Assembly: GCA_030704615.1 (NCBI GenBank)
Contig: CM060731.1
Span: 92,982,756-93,042,755 of the forward strand
DNA: 60,000 nt
Direction of reading: 5' to 3'
Source: Takakia lepidozioides
Taxonomy: Eukaryota > Streptophyta > Takakiopsida > Takakiales > Takakiaceae
The notes under the pieces: generated by a model
Told to the model about the DNA's origin: nothing
Seen by the model: only the letters and a program-made list of their open reading frames with translations
The model's database searches: none
Program-made: the position numbers and the translations under genes
Part shown: positions 22,840 to 33,867 of the stretch, piece after piece
Layout: every line of letters starts with the position of its first letter
Position numbering within the stretch: position 1 is the stretch's first letter

Positions 22840-23210
22840 TGGAAAAATGGTGCCGAATTTCTTTTTTTGGGGCCGAAAACTGGCTAAGTCCCAACATGCA
22901 CTGGTACCTGTGTCTGGGAAAATGGCGCCGAATTTCTCTTTTTTGGGCCGAAAACTGGCAAAGTCCCACATGCACTGGTACAGTGTCTGGAAAAATGGCG
23001 CCAAATTTCCCTATTTTGCGCCGAAAATTGGCTAAGTCCGAACATGCACTGGAAAAATGGCGCCGAATTACCTGTCATGAGGGGACCTATAGCCGCGGAA
23101 TTCGGCACCATTTTTCGCCAGAGAGACCTATTACCGCGAAATACGTCGCCGTTTTTTCAGGTTACGGACCCTATTACTGTGAAATTCGGCGCCATATTTG
23201 CACATGTCGC
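22840..23210 (+). repeat. 3' subterminal repeats of transposon copy 1
   Basis: Tandem units of about 70 bases carry TGGCGCCGAATTTC, TTTTTTGGGCCGAAAACTGG and CCACATGCACTGG (22850-23060). They are followed by three isolated GGCGCC/GGCACC palindrome halves up to 23210. The core matches arrays 1A and 1B rather than the arrays of copies 2 and 3. Confidence 0.85.
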
Positions 23211-23369
23211 TGGGAATTGGCATGAGCGGAAGACGAAATATCATGAGCACAACTGTCAAAACTATAATTTTCCCTTCAAGGGCCGGCCGAATATATATTT
23301 GTTTTTCCTGACACATTGCATTAAATTAATGTTTTTTATTGTTTTTTATTTTCGAAATTTGTACTTCTG

Positions 23370-23444
23370 CTCATGAAAACCGATTGTCTTACTACTCCAC
23401 TCATGCCGCTCATGCCGCTCATGCTCATGAAATAGCTAACCTCG
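23370..23444 (+). repeat. Terminal GCTCATG repeats, right end of copy 1
   Basis: Short CCGCTCATG/GCTCATGAAA units precede AAATAGCTAACCTCG. The same arrangement, inverted, is at 47943-48060 at the corresponding end of copy 3, so this is probably the transposon terminus. Confidence 0.6.
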
Positions 23445-23539
23445 ACTAGTGGTTGGACTAGTGGAATACTAGTGTGTGGTGTGCACATGTGTTGTGTGGT
23501 TTTGGACAACGATGTAGTTGTGTAGCAATATGTATGCGC

Positions 23540-25690
23540 ACGACAATGCGGTGCCGCATTTCGGTTCCCGTGGTTCATGATTTTCAATCAGAACGGAAAT
23601 GCGGTACCGCATTTCCGTTCCACCTTCACATACCTTAGTTGTTGAACGGAAATGTCGTGCCGCATTTCAATTCTGAGAGTATGAAGGTCTCACCCGGACG
23701 GAAATGCGGTGCCGCATTTCCGTCCCACAGCTCCATGCCTGAGATACAAAAGGGAAATGCGGCGCCGCATTTCCGTTTTGGAATGTCGGAAGGTGCAACT
23801 CAGACGGAAATGCGGTGCCGCATTTCAGTTCCGGTGGTTCACGATTTTCAGTCAGAACAGAAATGCGGTACCGCATTTCTGTTCTGGAGAGTATGAAGGT
23901 CTCCCCCGAACGGAAATGCGGTGCCGCATTTCCGTCCCACAGCTCCATGCCACAGATACAAAACGGAAATGCGGGGCCACATTTCCGTTCTGGAATGTCG
24001 GAAGGTGTGACTCGGACGGAAATGCGGTGCCGCATTTCAATTCCGGTGGTTCACGATTTTCAGTCAGAACGGAAATGCGGTACCGCATTTCCATTCTGGA
24101 GAGTATGAAGGTCTCCCCCAGACGGAAATGCGGTGCCGCATTTCAGTTCCCGTGGTTCATGATTTTCAATCAGAACGGAAATGCGGTACCGCATTTCCGT
24201 TCCATCTTCACATACCTTAGTTGTTGAACGGAAATGCCGTGCCGCATTTCCATTCTGGAGAGTATGAAGGTCTCACCCGGACGGAAATGCGGTGCCGCAT
24301 TTCCGTCCCACAGCTCCATGCCTGAGATACAAAAGGGAAATGCAGCGCCGCATTTCCGTTCTGGAATGTCAGAAGGTGTAACTCGGATGGAAATGCGGTG
24401 CCGCATTTCAGTTCCGGTGGTTCACGATTTTCAGTCAGAACGGAAATGCGGTACCGCATTTCCGTTCTGGAGAGTATGAAGGTCGCCCCCGGACGGAAAT
24501 GCGGTGCCGCATTTCCGTCCCACAGCTCCATGCCACAGATACAAAACGGAAATGCGGCGCCGCATTTTTGTTCTGGAATGTCGGAAGATGCGACTCGGAC
24601 GGAAATGCGGTGCCGCATTTCAGTTCCGGTGGTTCACGATTTTCAATCAGAATGGAAATGTGGTACCGCATTTCCGTTCCACTGTCACATACCGTACTTG
24701 TTGGATGGAAATGTGGCACCGCATTTCCGTTCTGGAGAGTATAAAGGTTTCCCCTAGATGGAAATGCGGTGCCGCATTTCCGTCCCACAGCTCCATGCCA
24801 CAGATACAAAACGGAAATGCAATGCGGTGCCGCATTTTAGTTCCCGTGGTTCATGATTTTCAATCAGAACGGAAATGCTGTACCGCATTTCCGTTCCACC
24901 TTCACATACCTTAGTTGTTGAACGGAAATGCCGTGCCGCATTTCCGTTCTGGAGAGCATGAAGGTCTCACTCGAATGGAAATGCGGTGCCGCATTTCCGT
25001 CCCACAACTCCATGCCTGAGATACAAAAGGGAAATGCGGCGCCACATTTCCGTTCTAGAATGTCGGAAGGTGCGACTCAGACGGAAATGCGGTGCCGCAT
25101 TTCAGTTCTGGTGGTTCACAATTTTCAGTTAGAACGGAAATGCGGTACTGCATTTCCGTTCCACTGTCATATACCGTACTTGTTGGATGGAAATGTGGCA
25201 CCGCATTTCCGTTCTGGAGAGTATAAAGGTTGCCCCCGGACAGAAATGCGGTGCCGCATTTCCGTCGCACCGGTGCATGACTAAGATGCAAAACGGAAAT
25301 GAGGCGCCGTATTTCCGTCCAACAGGAATCGAAAGTAGCATACCGGACGGAAATGCGGAACCTCATTTCTGTCAACTGGATTCCATTGAAAGAGACCGGA
25401 CGGAAATTCGGCACCGCATTTCCGTTCCTGCCTATCCAAAGTGTCCTAGTCGATTAAAATGCGTTGTCGCAATTATTTTCTACCGTGTGTTCCTAGTCCC
25501 GTTGGACCTAAATGCGATACCGCATTTCCGTTCCACCATGGGCCTGCTTTTACAGTGGACTGAAATGTGGTACCGCATTTCCGTTGCACCAGTATTTTGG
25601 TTTCCCTGTTGACGGAAATGCGGTGTTGCATTCCTGATAACAGTCAACGAGAGGATGATGTCAAACTGAGATGTGGGACCGCATTCCCAT
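23540..25690. repeat. Palindrome array 2, about 40 units at 53-bp spacing
   Basis: The core AAATGCGGYRCCGCATTT recurs every 52-54 bases (for example 23594, 23648, 23700, 23754, 23805, 23859, 23911). The central dinucleotide is TG, TA, CG or CA. Five or six linker types alternate, such as GTGGTTCACGATTTTCAGTC, CCACAGCTCCATGCC and GAATGTCGGAAGGTG, so the array is a higher-order repeat. Units degenerate toward 25500-25690, near the transposase gene. Frames across it (KCGTAFPF-like) are artefacts. Confidence 0.96.
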
Positions 25691-26082
25691 TCAGCCATGT
25701 GCAATGGGTTGCATTGTTCCGAAACAACGCAATTGCGGCCTGTCTTAATGAGCACAACTTGGTTGTCTAACCGTTTTAACTAACAGTCCTGGCACTTGTC
25801 AGTGCGAACGTTCATGTCTGCACCGCGAATACTGGTTGATCCACCCTCAAGAGAAACTGTCAGGAGATGTTATTTCGTCGCCGAATCGGCCATCATTGTC
25901 ATACTTACTGGATATGGAATCACACCTCCCACCTTCATGCATGTAGCTATAAACAATACTTTCCACTTCAATGTGCGACTTCCAATCGTCGATGGAGTCC
26001 GCAGATCCACTTAGATGGTGCCGGTGAGCCTTGGTCTGTCGCTATACTGAACCTCACACTTGTCAACTTCGTGTGGTCTTCA

Positions 26083-28688
26083 ATGGCTCCGAATTCCTAC
26101 GCTATAGTTTGCTGTCCTCCGCAACTTGGGAGAGCCTGGATCCCAAACGAGGGAGGACTTTGCAGAGTGACTGAAACTTACCTTTGTTCCAAATTCAGGC
26201 TCAAACCGGGCACGGTTTATTTGGAAGAAGAAAGGAAGGATGTTCCTGGACAGGTTGACGAGACCATTGTCGTGCTAGGTAACGACGGAGGTTGCAGAAT
26301 CGAATGGCACGTACCCCTATCAGACACCATCCTGTACCGCGCTATGGGAATGCCCATTCCCTTTCCGAATCAGTCGCTGCCCACACCATCCACAAAGGAG
26401 TCGGGAAATCGACAGGCGGCCACTGCCAACAGAGAGGTATGCAATGATAATCATTCCCGACCTGGACCGTCAAGACCCTCCATAGCTTCTCGTGTGGACG
26501 TATTCGACATTTCTGACGAGGAAGATGAGTGCATTGAGGTCCCCATGTCCTCCACACGGTTGTTCAAATCCGACATGGACGTCTCTGCAGGTGCTACGCA
26601 TATACCCTCGAGCATAACTCCAACCCGGTCCATTGTGCAGCTCCTACGACAACATCACCTCGATGGTTCTCGCTCGAAGCTGGCTGCTCTCGACTATGCC
26701 AAATTTTCAATCAGGAAGGTAACGTATCTGCCTCCCGAAGTCGATGGCAATGTCATCTTCGAGTTTCCACCTGTTACTTCGTCAAACAAAGCCTCAGGGA
26801 TGTTAATAGACATGGATCGAAAGCATGACGGACACCCTTGGTGTGTGACAAAGACCAGTAGCACAAAAATTGCTGATGGTGTTCGTGTACGATACGTCCT
26901 CTGTGCGGGGAAGCTGAGGTGCCTCAATCCCGCCTGCTTCCACTTTCTCTCCAAAGGAGGGCGGAGAAACGAGACGGATTGGACTGGCACAACGCATCAT
27001 CCATTCATTGTCTCCAGCCAAGCTCCTGCGGGTACTTTCAAGTGCGCACATTGCAAAAGAAACCACCGACGTGCATGTCCATGTGCAGAGCCAAGCAATA
27101 TGTAATCCATTTGCTCCCGGACTTGACTAGAGCTTGCATACACGTTGGGGTCCACTGCCACCCCTTGGCGAGAGGCAACATGCATGAGGTTGTGCAGGAA
27201 GCACACGACATCATAAAAGAGGAGGTGAAATTGAGCCCCGGAGCCAGACCAAAGCAGATGAAGGCAGCCCACAAGATTGCTCTTGGCAAAATCATGTCTG
27301 AAGATGGTTCAGACCCAGTGCCCTTGAACGAAGAGGAGATGCTTGACCTGTTGGAGTCCGTCTCGCACGTTTGTAGTCCGAATGTGCGGAATCACATCGT
27401 ATCTTGCAAGCAGGAGTTCGGCCGGGGGTCGGACATGCACTCAATCTTGGAGGTGAAACGAATGACTGGATATGACTACATCCAAGGTAGCAGGTTTCCA
27501 GGGCAAGGCAGCGAATCCGATCGTTGTTACATTTTTAAAATGTCGACGTGTGGGCCTAGGAGTGGAGTCGACTTGGTCACTCGCATGACAACTGAAAACT
27601 TGTCGAATGCTTGGGTGATGTTTGATCACATCAAGCGAATTACAAACCATCAGTGGGTGACTATGGGTGCGCATGTTTATGACTATCACTCCAAGAGGCT
27701 CATGACGATTGCAATCTGCGAGATGAAAGGGGAGGACACACAGTCGGAGATGCATCTGTGGGAGGGCATAAACGAGCAGATGGCAAGGGCGGGATTGGCA
27801 TAGCCCAATTTCAGGGATTCATGGCAGACAACGCTCAGGCCAACTGGGCAGCGGTGCGGCGTGTTTACGGTGAGGACCCCAATGTTCCAATGGAGGGGAA
27901 AGAGAGATCCTATGGATTCCATTGGATGTAGAGTCTATGTCACTACACTACCAAATTTGTTGCTAGCTCATTCCAGGCTGAACACCGTGTCCTTTGTACG
28001 GCGTGGAAGGATGCACCCACATTTGATGACGCGGAGGTTAAGTTTGCTATCATCGAGGCTTGGTGGAACACGTCAGGTGCAGTGGAGACAACCAATCTGG
28101 GAGCTTTGCACAGCTGGTTGGGGTGGTGGCATTTCCGGTATCGACAGTTCAGACAGTACATGCGGGAGGTATGATGCTGTCATTTTCGTGCAATTGTCTT
28201 TCTATTACGGACCTTTCCATTGGTCCCTCACCATTGTTTGTGTCCTTGTAGGAGCGGTGCTTGGATTCCGACACGGACATGCCGAACACGAATATGGCAG
28301 AATCAGTCCACTCCTCCCGGCGAGCGTCTTCTGCCGCACATCTGGTGGACGTAGTGACGGCCACAACGGAGGACATTGACAGAGCAATCATGCAGCAAGC
28401 CACGTACTACAAGTTCCTGAGCGGGAAACAATGGGGCTTTGGGCCGGACAGGGAGGAATTGTTGGTACGAACAGCTTCGAGGTCGAAGAATCCACTGAAA
28501 TGGGCGACAACATTGCGAGAGAAGATCAAAGGGACGCCTCTGCACCGCAGAGGTGAACACCTAGAGGGGGACGTCCGTACTCGCCTTGTGAGGCGGAGGA
28601 TTGAAGAGGAACCCGGGTGCAAAGAGGATTCCTGGAGATCCGACAGGAACATTCGGACAGCACCTCGAGGTCCCGTCATGTTGCCGCA
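26083..28688 (+). pseudogene. SWIM-family transposase, copy 2, C-terminus lost
   Basis: It starts at ATG 26083 (MAPNSYAIVCCPPQLGRAWI) and is nearly identical to copy 3. It has the acidic VFDISDEEDECIEV stretch, the Cys/His block FKCAHCK, DLTRACIHVGVHCH, the RNase H-like core and a phase-0 intron at 28169-28251 with intact GT and AG. Defects are two extra A's near 27058, TAG at 27801, a 1-base loss soon after it, and TAG at 27929 where copy 3 has CAG. At about 28688, within ATGTTGCCGCACA, the sequence switches to the integrase end of an antisense Gypsy element, so the SWIM domain is missing. Array 2 lies upstream; no ParB-like gene accompanies this copy. Confidence 0.88.
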
Positions 28689-31600
28689 CACCTTCCGGAT
28701 GCGAAAGGGTCCCGCATACGGAGGTACGAACTTCGGACTCACTTCCGGAGGTAGTTGGAAATTCTTGATGTTCAACCAGACCTCCGTGCCTGCCTCAAAC
28801 TTAACTTCCCTCCGCTTCCGATTCGCCTACCTTTCATACCGTTTCCTAGCTTTGGCAATGTTGTACTTTGCGAGCTTCAACAAACACTCGCGTTCTTCCA
28901 GTACCGCCGTTGCTGCCGGTTCCTCAATGTCCTGGGCGGCCCAACTTGTCGGCACCAGAGGTGCTTTTCCATAGACCAATACGAAAGGGGAAACTCCCGT
29001 TGCGGAGTGTTTTGTGTTATTATAACAAAACTCTGCCGCATCCAAGTGTTCCACCCAGTCCGATTGGTCTGCCGACACGTAATTCCACAAGATCTGCTTC
29101 ACCACGGAATTCACCCTTTCCGTTTGGCCGTCTATCGTAGGTCGGAAGGCGGTGCTCATCTTGAGCCTTGTCCCCATTTTCTTCCAAAGTGTCCTCCAAA
29201 ATTTACTTGTAAACTTTGGATCGCGGTCCGAGACAATATCCTTCGGGAGTCCATGATGTTTGAAGACGTGGGCGAAATAGAGTTGCCCCGTCTCCTGCGC
29301 CATTGCCGTCTCCTTGGTGGGGATGAAATGGCCCATTTTACTGAACATATCCACCACCACCATGATTGCATCGAATCCTTTTGACAGCGGCATAGCAGTC
29401 ATGAAATCCATCGAGACACTTTCCCAAGACCCCTCTGGAATCGGCAAGGATTGTAACAGTCTCACTTGCTTTTTGTACTCGCTCCGGTTTTGTTGGCATG
29501 TGGTGCATGTCTTGACATACTCCTCGGCCTCCTCCCTCAGTTTGGGCTAGAAATACTCTTTCTTCAAGAGTGCCGCGGTGCGCTTGGCTCCGCCGTGGCC
29601 TGCAAGCGGGCCATCATGGCATTCTCTCAAGAGACTATTTCTGATCCCTCCCTTCGGCACGTAGAGACGCTTTTGTTTGTACTAGAGTAGTCCATTTTGC
29701 AAGTGGAACTGCGATTTAACCCCCATCCTCAAGTCCCGCATCACGGACTTTGCCATCTCATCCTTCCGGTAAGCCTTCCGGATCTTCCTTTGGAGCGTCG
29801 TCTCGCCCCTATACACAAACATGAGCTGCTGCTTTCTACTTAAAGCATCGGCCACCACATTGTCCCGTCCCGGTTTGTATTGGATATCCACGTCACCACC
29901 GCCAAAGTATATTGCCACCTAAGTTGTTTTGGGGACAACTTAGGCTGCGTGGCAAAATACTTCACCGTGACATTGTCCGTGAACACCTGCACCGGGTTGG
30001 AACCAACACAAAGGCGCCAAAGCTCAAGGCAATGCACCACCGCCTTCATTTCCTTCTCATGCGTAGGCCACCGTCACTCCACTTCATTCAGTTTCTTATT
30101 TTCGTAAGCCACTGGACGTCCATCCTGCATGAGCACACCCCCTATTGCGAAGTCCGACGCATCCGTATGAATCTCAAATGGACGGTCGAACTCCAGGATT
30201 TTGAGGACTGGAGTTCCGCCATCCGCTGCTTCAATTTGGCAAAAGCTTGGCCACAAAAAGTGTTCCATACCCAGACTTTGGATTTACACAGAAGGTCTGA
30301 CAGCGGCCCCGCGATCTTGGCGAAATTTCTCATATACTTCCGGTAATAGGAGGCAAGTCCTAGGAAGGATCGCACTCCCGGGACCGAAGTTGGAGGTTCC
30401 CAGTCCAAGATCGCCCTCACCTTTCTGTCATCCATTTTGATCCCATCCTGTGTAATCACATGCCCCACTTTTGTGACCCCAAATTCGCACTTTGAAGCTT
30501 TGGCATACAGCTTCCCTTCCCACAATTTTTGGAACACCCTTTTGAGGTGCCCCAGGTGCTCTTCCTTTGTTTTCGAGTACACCAAGATGTCGTCGATGTA
30601 CACGATCACAAAGTCATCCAACCACTCCTGGAAAAGGTTGTTCATTAGCGTGCTAAAGGTCGCGGGTGCGTTGGTGAGTCCAAAAGGCATCACCAAGAAC
30701 TCATATGAACTATGTCCTGCACGCGGTTTTCTCCTCATCTCCTTCCGCCATTTGGATTTGATGGTAGCCAGAGCGCAAATCGATCCGGCTGAAATACTTT
30801 GCTCCTGCCAACCGATCAAAGAGGTCGTCAATTCTTGGCAAAGGGTACCGGTTCTTGATAGTCACCTTATTCAGAGCCCTGTAGTCGACACACATCCGCA
30901 GCGTCCCATCCTTCTTGTCTGCGAATAGCACCGGGACTCCGTAAGGTGACTTACTCGGCCGGATGTACCCTTTGACATTAGATCCTTGAGCTGAGTCTTC
31001 AACTCGATCAACTCTCTGTGGCTCAACTGGTAGGGCACCTTGGCAGGCGGCTCCGATCCCGGTATCACCTCAATCTTGTGGTCAACTCCTCTTCGCGGTG
31101 GCAAGCCGCTTGGTAAATCCTCCGGCATCACATCTTGGTGTTTCTCCAAAATCCCCTTGATCCAATCTAGGCTCGGCTCCCCATCGCCTTCTCTCTTCAC
31201 TTGTCTTACATAAAGCAAAAACTGGGGCTCGTGTGACTCCTCCATGACCCACTCTTTTGCTGACAACAGGTTTATTCGCCCTCCTACTGGGTCGGGCGTT
31301 TCCGACACTCTTAAAACTTCGCCACCATTCCCACACGGTAGCGTGACTATTCTCTTGCGGCCATCTATGACCGCTCCGGATTTGCTCAAAAAGGTCATCC
31401 CCAAAATGAGATCCACTCCATCGATCTCGCAAATGGTGAAGTTATCACGTCCCTCCCAACTCCCGAGCTGAAGAGGAACATCGAACGCCAACCTTGTCGC
31501 CAATTGTGGTTCTCCTTTGGCAGAACGCACCTCAATAGAGGCCCCCACATCACTTGTCGGGAGTCCCAGCTTCCGTGCCGTTTTCAGTGTCATGAAGGAG

Positions 31601-32888
31601 TGCGTCGCTCCTGTGTCCACCAACAACGACACGTTAGTTCCGGAAATTATCCCACTCACGAACAATAACTGACTCCCTTTACGCAGGGCGCCAGTTTCTT
31701 GATACAACTCACAAGAGTAGTTGCCTACCTTGCAAGTCTTGACGACCACCGCTTCCACCAAGCGGCTGATGGAATCTTCTGACAGCTCTGTGATCGCCCG
31801 AGTCATGTTCAATTGTCGGGGTTTGGCGCACTTCTTAGCCATGTGTCCGGGCTCCCCGCAATTAAAACACACCCCATCAAAGGTCGCCTTCTGTCCGCCA
31901 TAAGCCGCCGCACCTGATTTTCCTTTCCGAGCACCGGGTGCCGCCTTGACGTGAGAAGGACCTCCCTTCGATTTCCACGTGCCATTGTCGCCGCGTGGCC
32001 TATCCCACTTCTTTTCCGGTTGGAAGGAGTCACCCTCCCGCCGGGTCTTCTTGTGGTTCAGCTCCATACGGCCTTGTCTTTCGCCCCTAGGGACATCCGA
32101 GAAACATTCAGCCCTCTCAATTGCCTCGTTCAAAGTCTTAGGTGGTTTCTCCTCCAACTTCCGTCTGGCCCATGGGGCCAGTCCCGCCACAAAGTTGAAG
32201 ACCATTTTTGGTTCTGCCATGTCCGCGACTTTGAGTAACAGCACATTGAAAGCCTGAACATATCCCCGAATGTCATCCGTTTGCTTCAGATTCCTCATCT
32301 TGTCCCGGGCGAGCCAGGACGCGTTGATGGGCACAAACTGTCTCTTCATCAGTTCCTTGAACCCACTCCAATTCAAGGTTTCCGGGTTTGGACCTCGGTC
32401 GTGAAGGCGTTTCTGCCACCATTGTTGAGCATAGCCCCTCAAATAGGTGGGAGCCACTCCACCCGATCCTCGTCACTCAACTTGGTCGCCCGGAAGTACT
32501 GCTCTAGCTCCAAGAGCCAGGTGTTGAGTGCCTTCCAATTTCGGATGCCCTCGAAGGTGCCAGGTTCCTTAGGCTTCACCTTAAACTTTGCCTTGGTGGA
32601 AGTGGCATTAGCCGCCCTCAACACGTCTTTCAACGTCCCGCCAAACTGCGCCAACAACCCTTCCCAAAAGGCTGCTGGTATCGGAGAAATCTGTTGGTCT
32701 GTCGGAGCTCTCAGGGATTCCTCGGGCTCCGACTCCTCAGATTCCTCCTGTTTTTGAGTGGCCTCGCTTTCAAAAGCATGCATCGCTTCCTCAAATGGCC
32801 GCTTCGGTGACACGCCGCCCCCATTGGGCTCACCAGGATCATCATCTTTCGGGCCGTTCCGCTTTCAATTTGGCTTGCCCGACCCCAT
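28689..32888 (-). pseudogene. Ty3/Gypsy family A gag-pol, inverted copy, 3' truncated
   Basis: Read on minus from ATG 32888, gag has FWEGLLAQFGGTLKDVLRAA and YLRGYAQQWWQKRLHD. A zinc knuckle CFNCGEPGHMAKKC (about 31840-31880) follows, then protease LLVDTGATHSFM. The RT region has [37 protein letters not shown] and the catalytic [13 protein letters not shown]. RNase H has PFEIHTDASDFAIGGVL. Integrase keeps its three acidic positions (SMDFMTAMP, VSDRDPKF, QTERVN). The C-terminal PYAGPFRIRK is where homology stops, at 28689. A TGA close to the start codon and about five frameshifts inactivate it. It is the antisense partner of the copy at 38301-40712. Confidence 0.95.
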
Positions 32889-32929
32889 GATGAGGCCGAT
32901 CCCAAGGACGATCGCGTACTGAACTCTAA

Positions 32930-32941
32930 GCTCTGATACCT
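32930..32941 (-). other. Primer binding site, Gypsy A inverted copy
   Basis: The minus strand reads (A)GGTATCAGAGC directly after the LTR end, complementary to the 3' end of initiator tRNA-Met. The first base differs from the consensus TGGTATCAGAGC. Confidence 0.85.
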
Positions 32942-32943
32942 AG

Positions 32944-33345
32944 TGTCGCGCACCTCACTCCGGTAGGCTCCCCTTCAAGTCATAGTTACTCGCTTTGATG
33001 CGCGCGCCTAACTCCCAACCTGGCCGCCGGGCCAACTCAGAGCTTTGGCTGCTCACCGGGACATAACGGTCCCCCTTTTCTCCCCCAACAGACCCTCCAC
33101 CAATTTGGGCCTAGAGGAAATTCCTTTTGGTAGATGGCAGTCTGGAATAGCTCCCCACTTCTTGGTCACTTTTCGGCTCGCTCGCTTACTCACTAGTTTT
33201 TGGTCACCAACGGGCTTGCACCGTTCTCGGGGTTACTACTCCCTATATATACTTTTGTGACTGTCTGCGGGTGTTTCACAAACAACCATGCCATTTTATG
33301 GCGAACCACCACGAAGATCTCGATTCCCGGTGATGAGTCTCGGTG
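32944..33345 (-). repeat. LTR of Gypsy family A (inverted copy)
   Basis: It ends CGCGACA next to the primer site and aligns throughout with 37821-38245. A TATATATA box with the same surroundings (GTATATATAGGGAGTAGTAA) lies at 33244-33251. The outer boundary is set where homology to the other LTR fades and is uncertain by some tens of bases. Confidence 0.75.
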
Positions 33346-33465
33346 AGTCTAACCGCTTTCCTAACTAACCGTCATCCCTGTAGTACACGTTCCTTTTTCA
33401 GATGTCGTTCCCCATCGTCGTTCCCTGCCAATGATAACTATTCCCCAGCTATGTCGAGCTACGTG

Positions 33466-33867
33466 ATCAAAGAGCATTCAGGCATTCTCAATTCTGGTGA
33501 GCATCCATGATGCTCCCGCACATACCTGGCATGTTCGCAAGGGTGGTGAGTAAGAAAAGATTTCGCAGGGATCCGCTTTGGATGATGTGAGTGTGCACCT
33601 GCTCACAACGTAGCCACATTCCAATGCAGGGGCTTGGTATGTTGATAACGTCTAAATGGATGCAATGGATAGAAATGATGGATACAATGGATGTAACACA
33701 TCCAGACTGCATTCCCTGGAAATGGCTGATCAACCCGCGGTAATAGGTGACACCCGCGGAAATAGGCCATGTATGCATGCTGATGTGGCGTGAGCCTGTG
33801 CTGGGCTCACGGTTTCCTGGGCTCACAGGCTCACGCCTCCGGGCTCACGGAATAGCACCCCCCCCCC
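33466..33867 (+). repeat. Dispersed repeat of about 390 bp, copy b
   Basis: Homologous to 13941-14325 and ends in the same ATAGCACCCCCC with a longer C run. It differs by an insertion around 33650-33690. It lies just outside the Gypsy A LTR. It has no coding capacity. Confidence 0.8.

Larger units (their letters stand above)
14326..23444. mobile_element. Palindrome-array transposon, copy 1 (left end lost)
   Basis: The unit comprises the truncated ParB/Srx-like gene (minus), palindrome arrays (16381-18840), the SWIM transposase gene (plus), 3' subterminal repeats with the same GGCGCC core, and a terminal stretch of GCTCATG units ending near 23444. The right end is placed by homology of AAATAGCTAACCTCG with the end of copy 3 (CGAGGTTTACTATTT at 47943). 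The left terminus is not identified. Confidence 0.65.

Noticed and set aside
23639-25612. Long open frames over the palindrome arrays (both strands)
   Set aside because: They encode the same short peptide (KCGTAFPF, CGAAFP and similar) in every frame because the unit is palindromic and the arms lack stops. There is no start, splice or domain support.
23540-25690. CRISPR-like array
   Set aside because: Regularly spaced palindromes superficially resemble CRISPR repeats, but the spacers are themselves a handful of recurring linkers, the context is eukaryotic, and no cas genes are present.
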